DNA from: Clostridia bacterium
GTDB lineage: Bacteria; Bacillota_A; Clostridia; Lachnospirales; Cellulosilyticaceae
Direction of reading: 5' to 3'
DNA: 8,285 nucleotides
Assembly: GCA_029239935.1 (NCBI GenBank)
Contig: JARBTY010000132.1
Span: forward strand, 1 to 8,285
Shown here: positions 1 to 6,912 of the stretch, one piece after another
How the letters are laid out: the number at the start of each line of letters is the position of its first letter
Numbering within the stretch: the stretch's first letter is position 1
The notes under the pieces: model-generated
Seen by the model: only the letters and a program-made list of their open reading frames with translations
Databases searched by the model: none
Told to the model about the DNA's origin: nothing
Made by a program: the position numbers and the translations under genes

Positions 1-2134
1 GCTCAACCTTTATAAAAAATTCTTCATGATATTCTTCATTGCCAAAAAAGTCTTGAAGACCAATGCTTAAAGTATCTTGGTAGGCTTCACAGGTGTCATT
101 AGAGACCCATAGCTCAACTTGATCTGAACCTGCTTCTTTAAAAGAAAGAAGGCGCGGCTTATAGGCATGCTTTATGTAGTAATATCCCGCTTTAGGCCTT
201 TTAAAGAAATCAACAATGCTCCAGCTCATCGTCGGCCAGCAGTCATTGAGCTGCCATATAATAGCTCCTGCACATTCTGGCCACCTTCTTCTATAATGCT
301 CTATACCGTATTTAAGCCCTTCTGCTTGTGCCATCATCGAAAAATCTATATACTCGTCTAAATCATGGGGCAGTCCTGTATAGCCTTGCATTAACAATTC
401 TCCCCGGTCCGGCCTTTTATCTTTGTTGCGGTACTTCATTTCAAAACTTCCAAAATACAAATCCTCTTTGGGTATACAGGCTTTTAAGGTTTGTTTGACA
501 GGCAAAGCATGCATACCAAATTCTGAGGAAAACTTACACTGATCTTCTGCAAATCTTTTAAAGGAAATACCATATGCAGAGTTATCTACTACTACAGGCT
601 CTCCGTATTTCCTTGGATAAACCTGTCCTGCCCAAACCTGCCAGTTGTGCTTATCCCCCTCTTCATCACTGTTAGGGTCATTGCCTCCAAACGGCGAACT
701 GGGCCAGTAAAGTCTACTTGAGTCTAGTTCTTGTAAGATCTCTGGCATCAAATCATGATAAATTTTTTCACCGTATAATCTTAAATCTGTTAGCTGAGAT
801 AGCTTTTGACCATGAAGCCACTGAATCTCATTGTTGCCGCACCATATCGCCAAAGACGGATGATTTCTCAGTGCTTTTACAATGTATGTCACTTCTTTTT
901 CTACATTTTCCATAAACTCTCTATCGAAATCAGGATAAGAAGAACACGTAAACATAAAATCCTGCCAAACCAATATCCCGAGTTTATCACAGGTCTGGTA
1001 AAAAATATCTTTTTCATAAATTCCACCGCCCCAGACTCTCAGCATATTGATATTGCCTTCTTTGGCCAATTCAATCCATTCTGTATAAGTATCATCTTTT
1101 ATCGTTCCAATGAGACTGTGAGCTGGTACCCAGTTGGCTCCCTTAGCAAAGACCCCGATGCCATTTAATATAAATCTAAAACAACCATTGCCATTGTCCT
1201 CTTTTTGCTGAACTTCCAGCTGACGTATACCCACCTTTTGAACCTTAGTATCTATGCGTTCACCTTTATCAAGCAAGTCTATCTTTAGCTCATACAAAAA
1301 TGGGTCGCCTAAATCATGGGTCCACCAGAGTTTAGGATTATTTATTTGCCAGGATATACGTAGATCATCATTTGTATCAACATCAACTTCCGTGCTATAA
1401 ACGGTGTTTTCTTTATCCCACATAGAAACTTTGACTTTTAGCTCTCTATTGAGTACCTCTTTTAAATGAATATCCAAACTGAGGGCTGCTTGGTCAGTCG
1501 TTAGGTTTGTTGTTTTAAAATAAATATCAGCTATACTAGGGGTTTTATGACAAAAAATATGGACGTCTTTCCAAATACCTGCCGTAATGAGTCTAGGCCC
1601 CCAGTCCCATCTAAAATTCATCTGTGCTTTTCTTACCCAAACCCGGTTTCTGCTATAAGAAAACCACATTTTGCTGTAATCTTTCCGCTGAGTAACAGCT
1701 ATTGTTGAGTCAAACCGAATAACAAGTTCATTAATACCCAGGTTAATTAAAGCTGTAATATCCACCTTTAGGGGAATAAACATATTATCGTGTCTGGCTA
1801 TTAGCTGCCCGTTTAAGTAAACCCAGGCAAAAGTATCCAAACCATTTAAGACAAGCTCCATGGTCTCATCTTCAGGCAGTTCCTTACTCCAAACAAACTG
1901 ATTTCTATACACCCAAATCTTATCTTCAACCCATCTGCACTTTTCAGCATTGGTAGAGTAAAAAGGGTCTTCAATGATACCAGCCTTCATTAACGCTGAA
2001 TGTACATCTCCTGGCACTTGAACAGGTATCCAGCCTGCTTCTGCCAGATCGAAATCTTTGAGTTTAAGTTCAGGGATATACTCTTCATCATAGGCCTTTA
2101 GCTGCCAGTTCTCTGCTAATGTCACTTTTTCCAT
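1..2134 (-). CDS. GH2 beta-mannosidase, 3' end outside window
   Basis: This exo-acting beta-mannosidase (EC 3.2.1.25) removes terminal beta-linked mannose from oligosaccharides. The frame is open from ATG at 2134 to the window edge, giving 711 codons; family members are usually about 820-850 residues, so roughly the last 110-140 are missing. Visible order: N-terminal jelly-roll domain (about 1-190) with the beta-mannosidase signature WDWGP at 176-180, an Ig-like sandwich (about 195-300), then the TIM barrel with NWVPAH (W335), RVWGGG (W368), the acid/base in CGNNE (E436), the nucleophile in SEFG (E538) and WQLND (W627). The last residues begin the C-terminal beta-sandwich. There is no signal peptide, so the enzyme should be cytoplasmic. 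AGGAGG at 2140-2145, 5 nt from the ATG, fixes the start. It lies 15 nt after the GH1 stop in the same operon. The family is secure. The natural substrate (glucomannan or mannan oligosaccharides, or an N-glycan core) is inference. Confidence 0.93.
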   Translation of the reverse strand, partial: MEKVTLAENWQLKAYDEEYIPELKLKDFDLAEAGWIPVQVPGDVHSALMKAGIIEDPFYSTNAEKCRWVEDKIWVYRNQFVWSKELPEDETMELVLNGLDTFAWVYLNGQLIARHDNMFIPLKVDITALINLGINELVIRFDSTIAVTQRKDYSKMWFSYSRNRVWVRKAQMNFRWDWGPRLITAGIWKDVHIFCHKTPSIADIYFKTTNLTTDQAALSLDIHLKEVLNRELKVKVSMWDKENTVYSTEVDVDTNDDLRISWQINNPKLWWTHDLGDPFLYELKIDLLDKGERIDTKVQKVGIRQLEVQQKEDNGNGCFRFILNGIGVFAKGANWVPAHSLIGTIKDDTYTEWIELAKEGNINMLRVWGGGIYEKDIFYQTCDKLGILVWQDFMFTCSSYPDFDREFMENVEKEVTYIVKALRNHPSLAIWCGNNEIQWLHGQKLSQLTDLRLYGEKIYHDLMPEILQELDSSRLYWPSSPFGGNDPNSDEEGDKHNWQVWAGQVYPRKYGEPVVVDNSAYGISFKRFAEDQCKFSSEFGMHALPVKQTLKACIPKEDLYFGSFEMKYRNKDKRPDRGELLMQGYTGLPHDLDEYIDFSMMAQAEGLKYGIEHYRRRWPECAGAIIWQLNDCWPTMSWSIVDFFKRPKAGYYYIKHAYKPRLLSFKEAGSDQVELWVSNDTCEAYQDTLSIGLQDFFGNEEYHEEFFIKVE

Positions 2135-2149
2135 ACTTACCTCCTAAGC

Positions 2150-3511
2150 CTACTCTGCTTCCAGCTCTACCCCATTGGATTCTATAACTTTTTGATACCA
2201 AAAAGCACTATCTTTCCATAATCTATCTTTAGATTCATAATCAATATAAATGAGTCCAAAGCGCTTACCGTATCCAAAAGCCCATTCAAAATTATCCATT
2301 AACGACCATACATAATACGCATCTAACCTCACGCCTTGCTGTATAGCTTGATGGGCCGCTTTAAAATGCTCTTTTAAAAACTTGATGCGGTTCTCATCAT
2401 GAATTCTCAGATCATCTGAAGGTATATCTTGAAATGCTGCGCCATTTTCAGTGATAAAAATGCGAGGGTTTTCATAATTTTTAGCTAAATCCATTAACAA
2501 ATCATACAACCCTTCAGCATGTATTTCCCAGTTCATAGCTGTATATTCTGAGCTCGGTGGTTTCACTTCTACAAAGTTTAGAGGATCATTTCCTTCGCCC
2601 TGTTTTATAATTTTTCTAAAGTAATAGTTCACCCCTAAAAAGTCACATTTGTTTTGAGATAAGATCTCCAAATCTTCATCAGCTATTACTGGAGCATCCA
2701 AATGAGCTTTAAAATACTCCCAAATATCTTTAGGGTATTCGCCTTTTAGTACAGGATCTAAAAACCATCGATTATGGTATCCATCTACAAAAAGTGCTGC
2801 TTTTTGATCTTCTTCTGACTGAGAAGCAGCTCTAATAGGATAGAGATTTAAGGTAATACCAATTTCCCCACCTTGGTCCATGCGTCTATAGGCTTCTACT
2901 GCTTTAGCGTGAGAGAGTATTAAATGATGGGTAACTTGTACTGCCGTTTTTATATCTTTTATCCCAGGAGCGTGCCTTCCAACAGAGTGCCCCGCATAGG
3001 CAACTACCCAAGGCTCATTGTGAGTAATCCACTTTTTCACCCTGTCTCCAAACCGCTCAAACATCAAACAAGCATAGTCTACAAAATCATCGACAACCTG
3101 ACGATTGGCCCAGCCCCCGTAGGCATCCTGTAGGGCCTGGGGCAAGTCCCAATGGTACAATGTGATGATAGGCTCAATATGATTTTCTATCAACGCATCA
3201 ATCAGCTCGTCGTAAAAATCTATTCCCTTTTGATTGATTTCGCCTTTTCCTTTTGGTAATACTCTTGACCACGCAATAGAAAAGCGGTAACTCTTAAGCC
3301 CCATCTTCTTCATAATCCTTATATCTTCTTGAAGCCTATGATAGTGATCACAACCTATATCCCCATGATCCCCACTGTCGATTTTACCTGGCATATGGCT
3401 AAATGTGTCCCATATAGATGCCCCTTTTCCATCTTCAAAAGCGGCACCTTCGATTTGATAAGCTGCTGTGGCGCTTCCCCATACAAACTGGTTTGGAAAT
3501 TTTAAAAACAT
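2150..3511 (-). CDS. GH1 beta-glucosidase
   Basis: Family 1 retaining glycosidase, most likely a beta-glucosidase (EC 3.2.1.21) that releases terminal glucose from imported oligosaccharides. At 453 residues it is full length for a bacterial single-domain GH1 TIM barrel. Visible motifs: the N-terminal WGSATAAYQIEGA with Q19, H120-W121, the acid/base in THNEPW (E166), N295-Y296, the nucleophile in ITENG (E355), W402, and E409-W410 in the aglycone/glycone pocket. The intact E409-W410 within NFEWAFGY is typical of enzymes on unphosphorylated sugars. 6-phospho-beta-glucosidases carry a different phosphate-binding loop there, and this fits import by an ABC transporter rather than a PTS. There is no signal peptide, so it is cytoplasmic. 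GGAGG at 3520-3524, 7-8 nt upstream, supports the ATG at 3511. It sits 20 nt after the second permease and 15 nt before the GH2 gene. Beta-galactosidase or beta-mannosidase side activity is possible in this family and cannot be excluded. Confidence 0.95.
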   Translation of the reverse strand: MFLKFPNQFVWGSATAAYQIEGAAFEDGKGASIWDTFSHMPGKIDSGDHGDIGCDHYHRLQEDIRIMKKMGLKSYRFSIAWSRVLPKGKGEINQKGIDFYDELIDALIENHIEPIITLYHWDLPQALQDAYGGWANRQVVDDFVDYACLMFERFGDRVKKWITHNEPWVVAYAGHSVGRHAPGIKDIKTAVQVTHHLILSHAKAVEAYRRMDQGGEIGITLNLYPIRAASQSEEDQKAALFVDGYHNRWFLDPVLKGEYPKDIWEYFKAHLDAPVIADEDLEILSQNKCDFLGVNYYFRKIIKQGEGNDPLNFVEVKPPSSEYTAMNWEIHAEGLYDLLMDLAKNYENPRIFITENGAAFQDIPSDDLRIHDENRIKFLKEHFKAAHQAIQQGVRLDAYYVWSLMDNFEWAFGYGKRFGLIYIDYESKDRLWKDSAFWYQKVIESNGVELEAE

Positions 3512-3531
3512 AACATATCCCTCCTTTAATT

Positions 3532-4374
3532 TTAGCCTTTAACAGCTCCCGCTGTCATACCATTAATAATTTGTTCTTGTAAAATGAGATAGATGATGAT
3601 AACAGGTATAGATGTAATCATCATGGCTGCCATGAGCTCTGCATAATTGTTTGAGTAAGCTCCTATAAAATTATAGAGACCAAGCGGCAGTGTTTTTTTA
3701 TCATCCGAAGAAATAAAAACAAGTGCAAAAGAAAACTCTTTCCAATTATTTAAGAAATTTAAAATAGTTACCGTAGCCAGTGCAGGGCGAGACATAGGCA
3801 ATATGATTTGTGTAAAGAGCTTTCCCATGCCACAGTGATCCATGATAGCCGCTTCAATAATTGAGTCTGGAAAGGCCCTGATAAAGCTTTCAAGAATAAA
3901 TATGGTAAGGGGCAATCCAAAAGCGGTATAAGCTAATATCAAGGAAAATGGGCTGTCTAATAAGCGCAGCGTTCTCATCTGAATAAACAAAGGGACAAGT
4001 ACCGACTGCATAGGAATCAACATCCCTACAATAAACAGCGAATAAATAGCTTTGCGTAGCTTAAATTCAAATTTTGCAAGGATAAATGCCGCCAGTGCAC
4101 CAACGACAATAGTCAGTATAATCGATACAATGGCTATAAAAACACTATTGAAAAAATAGATGCCTATCTTAGCGGTACGCCATGCATTCACATAGTTTTC
4201 AAAATGCAATGCCTTGGGAAGGCTAAAGGTACTTAGGGTGATTTCTGCATTGGTTTTTAAAGAAGTGTAAGCCATCCAAGCGAGGGGATATAAAGTCGTA
4301 AGGGAGGCTAAAGATAAAACAACAGTTAGTAAAGCTTTATTTATTTTTTGGATGTGATTTGATTTTCTTATCAT
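3532..4374 (-). CDS. CUT1 sugar ABC transporter permease, MalG-like
   Basis: Second inner-membrane permease subunit of the carbohydrate importer. The 280 residues are normal for the MalG branch, with six predicted membrane segments starting around residues 14-35, 73-100, 109-130, 141-163, 198-222 and 244-265. The cytoplasmic ATPase-docking EAA loop is at 174-193 (EAAIMDHCGMGKLF followed by ILPMSRPAL). The glycine that normally follows the aspartate in this loop is histidine here (H180), while the rest is conserved. The C-terminal GMTAGAVKG ending is typical of this subunit. The ATG at 4374 is preceded by GGAGGAG whose bases overlap the TAG stop of the first permease (gap 9 nt), so the two are probably translationally coupled at equal levels. 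Family assignment is secure; substrate is inferred from the neighbouring glycosidases. Confidence 0.95.
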   Translation of the reverse strand: MIRKSNHIQKINKALLTVVLSLASLTTLYPLAWMAYTSLKTNAEITLSTFSLPKALHFENYVNAWRTAKIGIYFFNSVFIAIVSIILTIVVGALAAFILAKFEFKLRKAIYSLFIVGMLIPMQSVLVPLFIQMRTLRLLDSPFSLILAYTAFGLPLTIFILESFIRAFPDSIIEAAIMDHCGMGKLFTQIILPMSRPALATVTILNFLNNWKEFSFALVFISSDDKKTLPLGLYNFIGAYSNNYAELMAAMMITSIPVIIIYLILQEQIINGMTAGAVKG

Positions 4375-4383
4375 TTTCTCCTC

Positions 4384-5262
4384 CTATACTGTTTCTTTTT
4401 GACTCATCAGCCTACGGCTTATGATGATAAAACTAAAACTAATAACAAAAATAACCAGAGAAACGGCACTACCATATCCATACTTATAAACTGCAAAAGT
4501 CTTATTATACATATAAGTTGCCATAAGCTCCGTAGCCTGAGCTGGCCCCCCCTGCGTCATGACAAAAACAAGATCAAAAGTACGCATACCGCCAGCGATA
4601 CAGAGTACCACTGCTGCCATAATAGAATCCCATATCATGGGTATCGTAATATTGACAAGTTTACACCACTCACTCGCTCCATCCACATTGGCGGCTTCAA
4701 AAATTTCACTTGGAATATTTTGCAGCGCTGCTAAAAAGATAATCATGTACAGCCCAAAAAACTGCCAGACTATGACAAAGCATATGGTATAAATAGCAAT
4801 CCTCGGATTTCCCAGCCAATCCATCGCCAGTTGTCCTAAACCAATTTGATTAAGTATTGCATTAAAGATCCCTACTTGCGAATTTAAAATAGTAGACCAT
4901 AATAATCCCACCACCACAGTAGATAAAATCATAGGCATAAAAAATACCGTTCTAAAAAAACTGGAACTTTTCAATTTCTTATTTAAAATAATTGCAATAA
5001 TTAAACCTATGGGAATCTGTCCAAAAACTGACGCTATCACAACAATGATATTGTTTTTAAAAGAATGCCAAAAGATCCTGTCCGTTAGTATTTCTTTAAA
5101 GTTTTCAAGACCTATATATTCTGGAGCGCTAAGTCCGTTCCAGCTATAAAATCCATAAAAAAAAGATCTTACAATAGGCATAATCACAAAAACAATAAAA
5201 ATAAGGAGCGCCGGCAGTAAACCTATGATAATCGTCTTTTTATTTCTAAATAATATATCCAT
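4384..5262 (-). CDS. CUT1 sugar ABC transporter permease, MalF-like
   Basis: First inner-membrane permease subunit of the importer, pairing with the MalG-like protein to form the translocation channel. It has 292 residues, typical for the short MalF-type subunits of Gram-positive bacteria that lack the large periplasmic loop of E. coli MalF. Membrane segments are visible from about residue 10 (IIIGLLPALLIFIVFVIMPI) onward, and the EAA loop is canonical: EAANVDGASEW at 189-199, followed by ITIPMIW. The family motif MTQGGPA lies at 235-241. An AAGGAGT ribosome site at 5271-5277, 8 nt from ATG 5262, supports the start. It is separated from the binding-protein gene by 63 nt that contain a strong stem-loop, so its expression may be lower than that of the binding protein. 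No ATPase gene is present in the window. Gram-positive CUT1 systems often share an MsmK/UgpC-type ATPase encoded elsewhere, and that is assumed here. Confidence 0.95.
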   Translation of the reverse strand: MDILFRNKKTIIIGLLPALLIFIVFVIMPIVRSFFYGFYSWNGLSAPEYIGLENFKEILTDRIFWHSFKNNIIVVIASVFGQIPIGLIIAIILNKKLKSSSFFRTVFFMPMILSTVVVGLLWSTILNSQVGIFNAILNQIGLGQLAMDWLGNPRIAIYTICFVIVWQFFGLYMIIFLAALQNIPSEIFEAANVDGASEWCKLVNITIPMIWDSIMAAVVLCIAGGMRTFDLVFVMTQGGPAQATELMATYMYNKTFAVYKYGYGSAVSLVIFVISFSFIIISRRLMSQKETV

Positions 5263-5281
5263 TTTATTTCACTCCTTAAAA

Positions 5282-5320
5282 TTAAAAGAGGATAAATCAT
5301 CATCTGTTATCCTCTTTTAA
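5282..5320 (-). terminator. Intercistronic stem-loop, probable leaky terminator or mRNA stabiliser
   Basis: A perfect 14-bp inverted repeat (arms 5282-5295 and 5307-5320, TTAAAAGAGGATAA and its complement) flanks an 11-nt loop, 5 nt after the binding-protein stop. Read on the minus strand, the inner 8-bp GAGGATAA stem is followed by TTTTAATTTT, so a leaky rho-independent terminator is plausible. Hairpins between a sugar-binding-protein gene and its permease genes often leave more message for the binding protein, by partial termination or by blocking 3' exonuclease decay. The structure is read directly; which mechanism applies is inference. The ribosome site of the next gene starts only a few bases beyond the hairpin. 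Confidence 0.6.
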
Positions 5321-5325
5321 AAGTG

Positions 5326-6660
5326 CTATTCTAATGCTTTTTGTAAATCACTGGCTAATTGCTCCGGTTGTGTGGCTCCCAGCATGACTCCTTGCAGACC
5401 ATTATTAACAATATCTGTAAGCTCTGAGTTTAGGGCTGAATCATAGACAGTGACCATAGGATATTTCTGAATAAGCGTCACCATTTTTTTATAAATAGGA
5501 TCTAATTCCAGTGCATTGATATCCACTGTTAGAGAGGATACAGGTATATTAGATGCAGCATACATTTTTTGAGCATCATCTTCTGTTAAAAACTTAATTA
5601 ATTCTTGAATAGCAGCTTCTTGCTCCGGCGTCACTTTAGCACTCATTACGATTCCTGTACTGCTGACACCAGACATGGTATTGGGATCACCTTTGCCATC
5701 TTCTAGTTTTGGCAGTATTGTAAGCTCTACATTTTCTTTAATATTATCTGGAGCATTTTTAATCATTTCAGGTAAAATCCAAGAACCTCCAATCATCATC
5801 GCAGCTTCACCTTTATAAAAATAACTGCGCATCTGAACTTCATCAATACTGTTATAGTCTTTATTAAAAGCCCCTATATCTGCAAGTTCTTTCATTTTAT
5901 TTAAGGCTTCTATGAATTCTGGATCAGTGAATTTGGCACCTGAACCACCAAGTACGCTGTCTAGCCATTCGCTGCCAGTCTGTCTGTTAGCTAAGTTACT
6001 AAAAATAGTTGACTGTACCGGCCATGTTGCTTTGTTACCTAACGCAATAGGGATAATCCCTTTTTCATTAAAAGCAGCAATAACTTCTTTTAACTGGCTA
6101 TAGGTTTCAGGTACTTTGAGCCCATATTGATCAAATAGTGCTTTATTGTAGAATAAGATAGATGTAATGGAAATACCTAACCCTGCTGAATAGGTTTTGC
6201 CATCAACTGTGAATTCATCAAGGGCTCTGCTTGTAAAGGAATCTTTCCATTCTGGATTTTCATCTAAGTAAGAATTGATGTCTTTGATTAAAGATGATGA
6301 TGCAAATTCTTTTGTCATGGCATTGGGCCATACTAAAAAGGCATCTGGCAATTGTCCGGCTGCCGCTTCCGTCTTTAGCTTTGTCTGATATTGATCTCTT
6401 GGTATCTTTTGCTCGTCAATGATATACTCTGGATGAAGCTTTCTAAATTCTTCCATACGTTTTTCCATAAAATCTGCTCTTTGGTCTTCACCTACGAAAG
6501 AATGCCATAAGGTGAATTCAACTGTCTGAACTGCTGGTGAAGCGGATTCTTGGCTAGCCTCTTTGCTTGCTTCTTGACTTGAAACACTCTGTTGACCGCA
6601 ACCAACTAAAGTCCCCATTAAACCTAATATAATCAATAAATTTGCTATCTTTTTAAACAT
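5326..6660 (-). CDS. Lipoprotein sugar-binding protein of CUT1 ABC transporter
   Basis: Extracellular solute-binding protein (SBP family 1) that captures an oligosaccharide outside the membrane and delivers it to the two permeases. Numbered from ATG 6660 it has 444 residues: a basic start (MFKK), a hydrophobic segment, and a lipobox LVGC with lipidated C21. A Ser/Glu/Ala-rich tether (about 22-45) follows, then the binding fold beginning at FTLWHSF (49-55) with a length normal for CUT1 receptors. The frame extends five codons upstream to a TTG at 6675, but that extension contains the AGGAGG ribosome site itself (6667-6672), so ATG 6660 is preferred. It is the first gene of the operon, 252 nt after the regulator, and is followed by a stem-loop. 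Binding proteins of this family cannot be assigned a ligand from sequence by eye. Glucomannan or manno-oligosaccharides are suggested only by the GH1 and GH2 genes downstream. Confidence 0.95.
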   Translation of the reverse strand: MFKKIANLLIILGLMGTLVGCGQQSVSSQEASKEASQESASPAVQTVEFTLWHSFVGEDQRADFMEKRMEEFRKLHPEYIIDEQKIPRDQYQTKLKTEAAAGQLPDAFLVWPNAMTKEFASSSLIKDINSYLDENPEWKDSFTSRALDEFTVDGKTYSAGLGISITSILFYNKALFDQYGLKVPETYSQLKEVIAAFNEKGIIPIALGNKATWPVQSTIFSNLANRQTGSEWLDSVLGGSGAKFTDPEFIEALNKMKELADIGAFNKDYNSIDEVQMRSYFYKGEAAMMIGGSWILPEMIKNAPDNIKENVELTILPKLEDGKGDPNTMSGVSSTGIVMSAKVTPEQEAAIQELIKFLTEDDAQKMYAASNIPVSSLTVDINALELDPIYKKMVTLIQKYPMVTVYDSALNSELTDIVNNGLQGVMLGATQPEQLASDLQKALE

Positions 6661-6672
6661 CAATATCCTCCT
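6661..6672 (-). promoter_or_regulatory. Ribosome binding site deciding the binding-protein start
   Basis: AGGAGG at 6667-6672 lies 6 nt upstream of ATG 6660. It falls inside the longer TTG-initiated frame, which argues that translation begins at the ATG and that the signal peptide starts MFKK. Confidence 0.85.
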
Positions 6673-6683
6673 CAAAATCTGTT

Positions 6684-6705
6684 TTCTAAGAGCGCTCTTC
6701 TAGAA
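6684..6705. promoter_or_regulatory. Palindrome at predicted transcription start, candidate operator
   Basis: AAGAGCGCTCTT at 6688-6699 is a perfect 12-bp palindrome with a central CG. It extends outward as an imperfect inverted repeat (TTCT at 6684-6687 and AGAA at 6702-6705, with a 2-nt asymmetry). It falls at about +2 to +14 relative to the predicted start, where a repressor could block initiation or an early transcript could fold. The central-CG layout resembles LacI-family operators, but the flanks match the CcpA cre consensus poorly. Function is inferred. Confidence 0.45.
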
Positions 6706-6708
6706 TTA

Positions 6709-6737
6709 ATTATATCAATGCCCTCTCTTAATAGAAA
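6709..6737 (-). promoter_or_regulatory. Predicted sigma-A promoter of the transporter operon, extended -10
   Basis: Read on the minus strand, TATAAT at 6714-6709 is a perfect -10 hexamer preceded by TGA, giving an extended -10 (TGATATAAT). With 17-nt spacing the -35 position is TTTCTA (6737-6732), matching TTGACA at only three of six bases. A strong -10 with a weak -35 is typical of activator-dependent promoters. The predicted start near 6701 gives a leader of about 40 nt before ATG 6660. It is the best promoter candidate in the 252-nt gap, and no experimental support is available. Confidence 0.6.
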
Positions 6738-6743
6738 TCCTTA

Positions 6744-6774
6744 ATTCTTAGAAATTGTCTAATATTCTTAGAAT
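6744..6774. promoter_or_regulatory. Tandem repeat pair, candidate binding site of the YesN-like regulator
   Basis: Read on the minus strand, the 10-mer TTCTAAGAAT occurs at 6773-6764 and exactly again at 6753-6744, a 20-bp period or about two helical turns. A partial third copy of its start (TTTCTA) overlaps the predicted -35 at 6737-6732. AraC-family activators commonly bind direct repeats of about this spacing directly upstream of or overlapping a weak -35. The regulator encoded just upstream has such a domain, so it is the natural candidate. Each copy is also a short inverted repeat (TTCT-A-AGAA). The repeats are seen directly; the binding partner is inference. Confidence 0.5.
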
Positions 6775-6912
6775 GTTCTAGAGTATATCTCTTTTATAGG
6801 TCATAATGACTATCGCTTCTCCGTTTCATTTCTCCATACTATGTAATTAATATATTTTTTTGTGTTTTTCGAATTTATCTATAGGCATTTACACAAAACT
6901 CTCCTTGATGAA

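Larger units (their letters stand above)
6661..6912. other. Intergenic regulatory region between regulator and transporter operon
   Basis: This 252-nt gap is the only sizeable non-coding stretch. Its operon-proximal half holds the promoter, repeats and palindrome listed separately. The regulator-proximal half (about 6785-6912) is AT-rich. It contains a short inverted repeat GTCATAATGAC at 6800-6810 and no convincing gene. I see no strong terminator after the regulator stop, so some read-through into the transporter genes is possible. Confidence 0.7.

Noticed and set aside
167..1168. Plus-strand open frames at 167-361, 718-915 and 806-1168
   Set aside because: They lie antisense within the GH2 gene, whose minus-strand frame carries all family motifs; the plus-strand peptides show no recognisable domain.
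2924..3133. Plus-strand open frame inside the GH1 gene
   Set aside because: Antisense shadow of a well-conserved GH1 coding region, with no family motif.
4546..4552. Seven-base C run as a phase-variation slippage site
   Set aside because: It encodes the conserved TQGGP motif of the permease and is short; the frame is intact, so codon choice explains it.
4399..4792. Two overlapping plus-strand open frames
   Set aside because: Antisense to the MalF-like permease; composition reflects the complement of hydrophobic codons.
5912..6103. Plus-strand open frame inside the binding-protein gene
   Set aside because: Antisense shadow with no domain or supporting context.
6661..6675. Upstream TTG start for the binding protein
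   Set aside because: The extension would include the AGGAGG ribosome site; ATG 6660 has correct spacing and gives a standard lipoprotein signal peptide.
6686..6701. CcpA cre site at the palindrome
   Set aside because: Only the central CG and a few positions match; the conserved outer TG and CA of the cre consensus are missing.
6858..6898. Inverted repeat TTTTGTGT/ACACAAAA as a terminator after the regulator
   Set aside because: Eight AT-rich pairs around a 25-nt loop, and no U-run follows on the minus strand, so it is unlikely to terminate.
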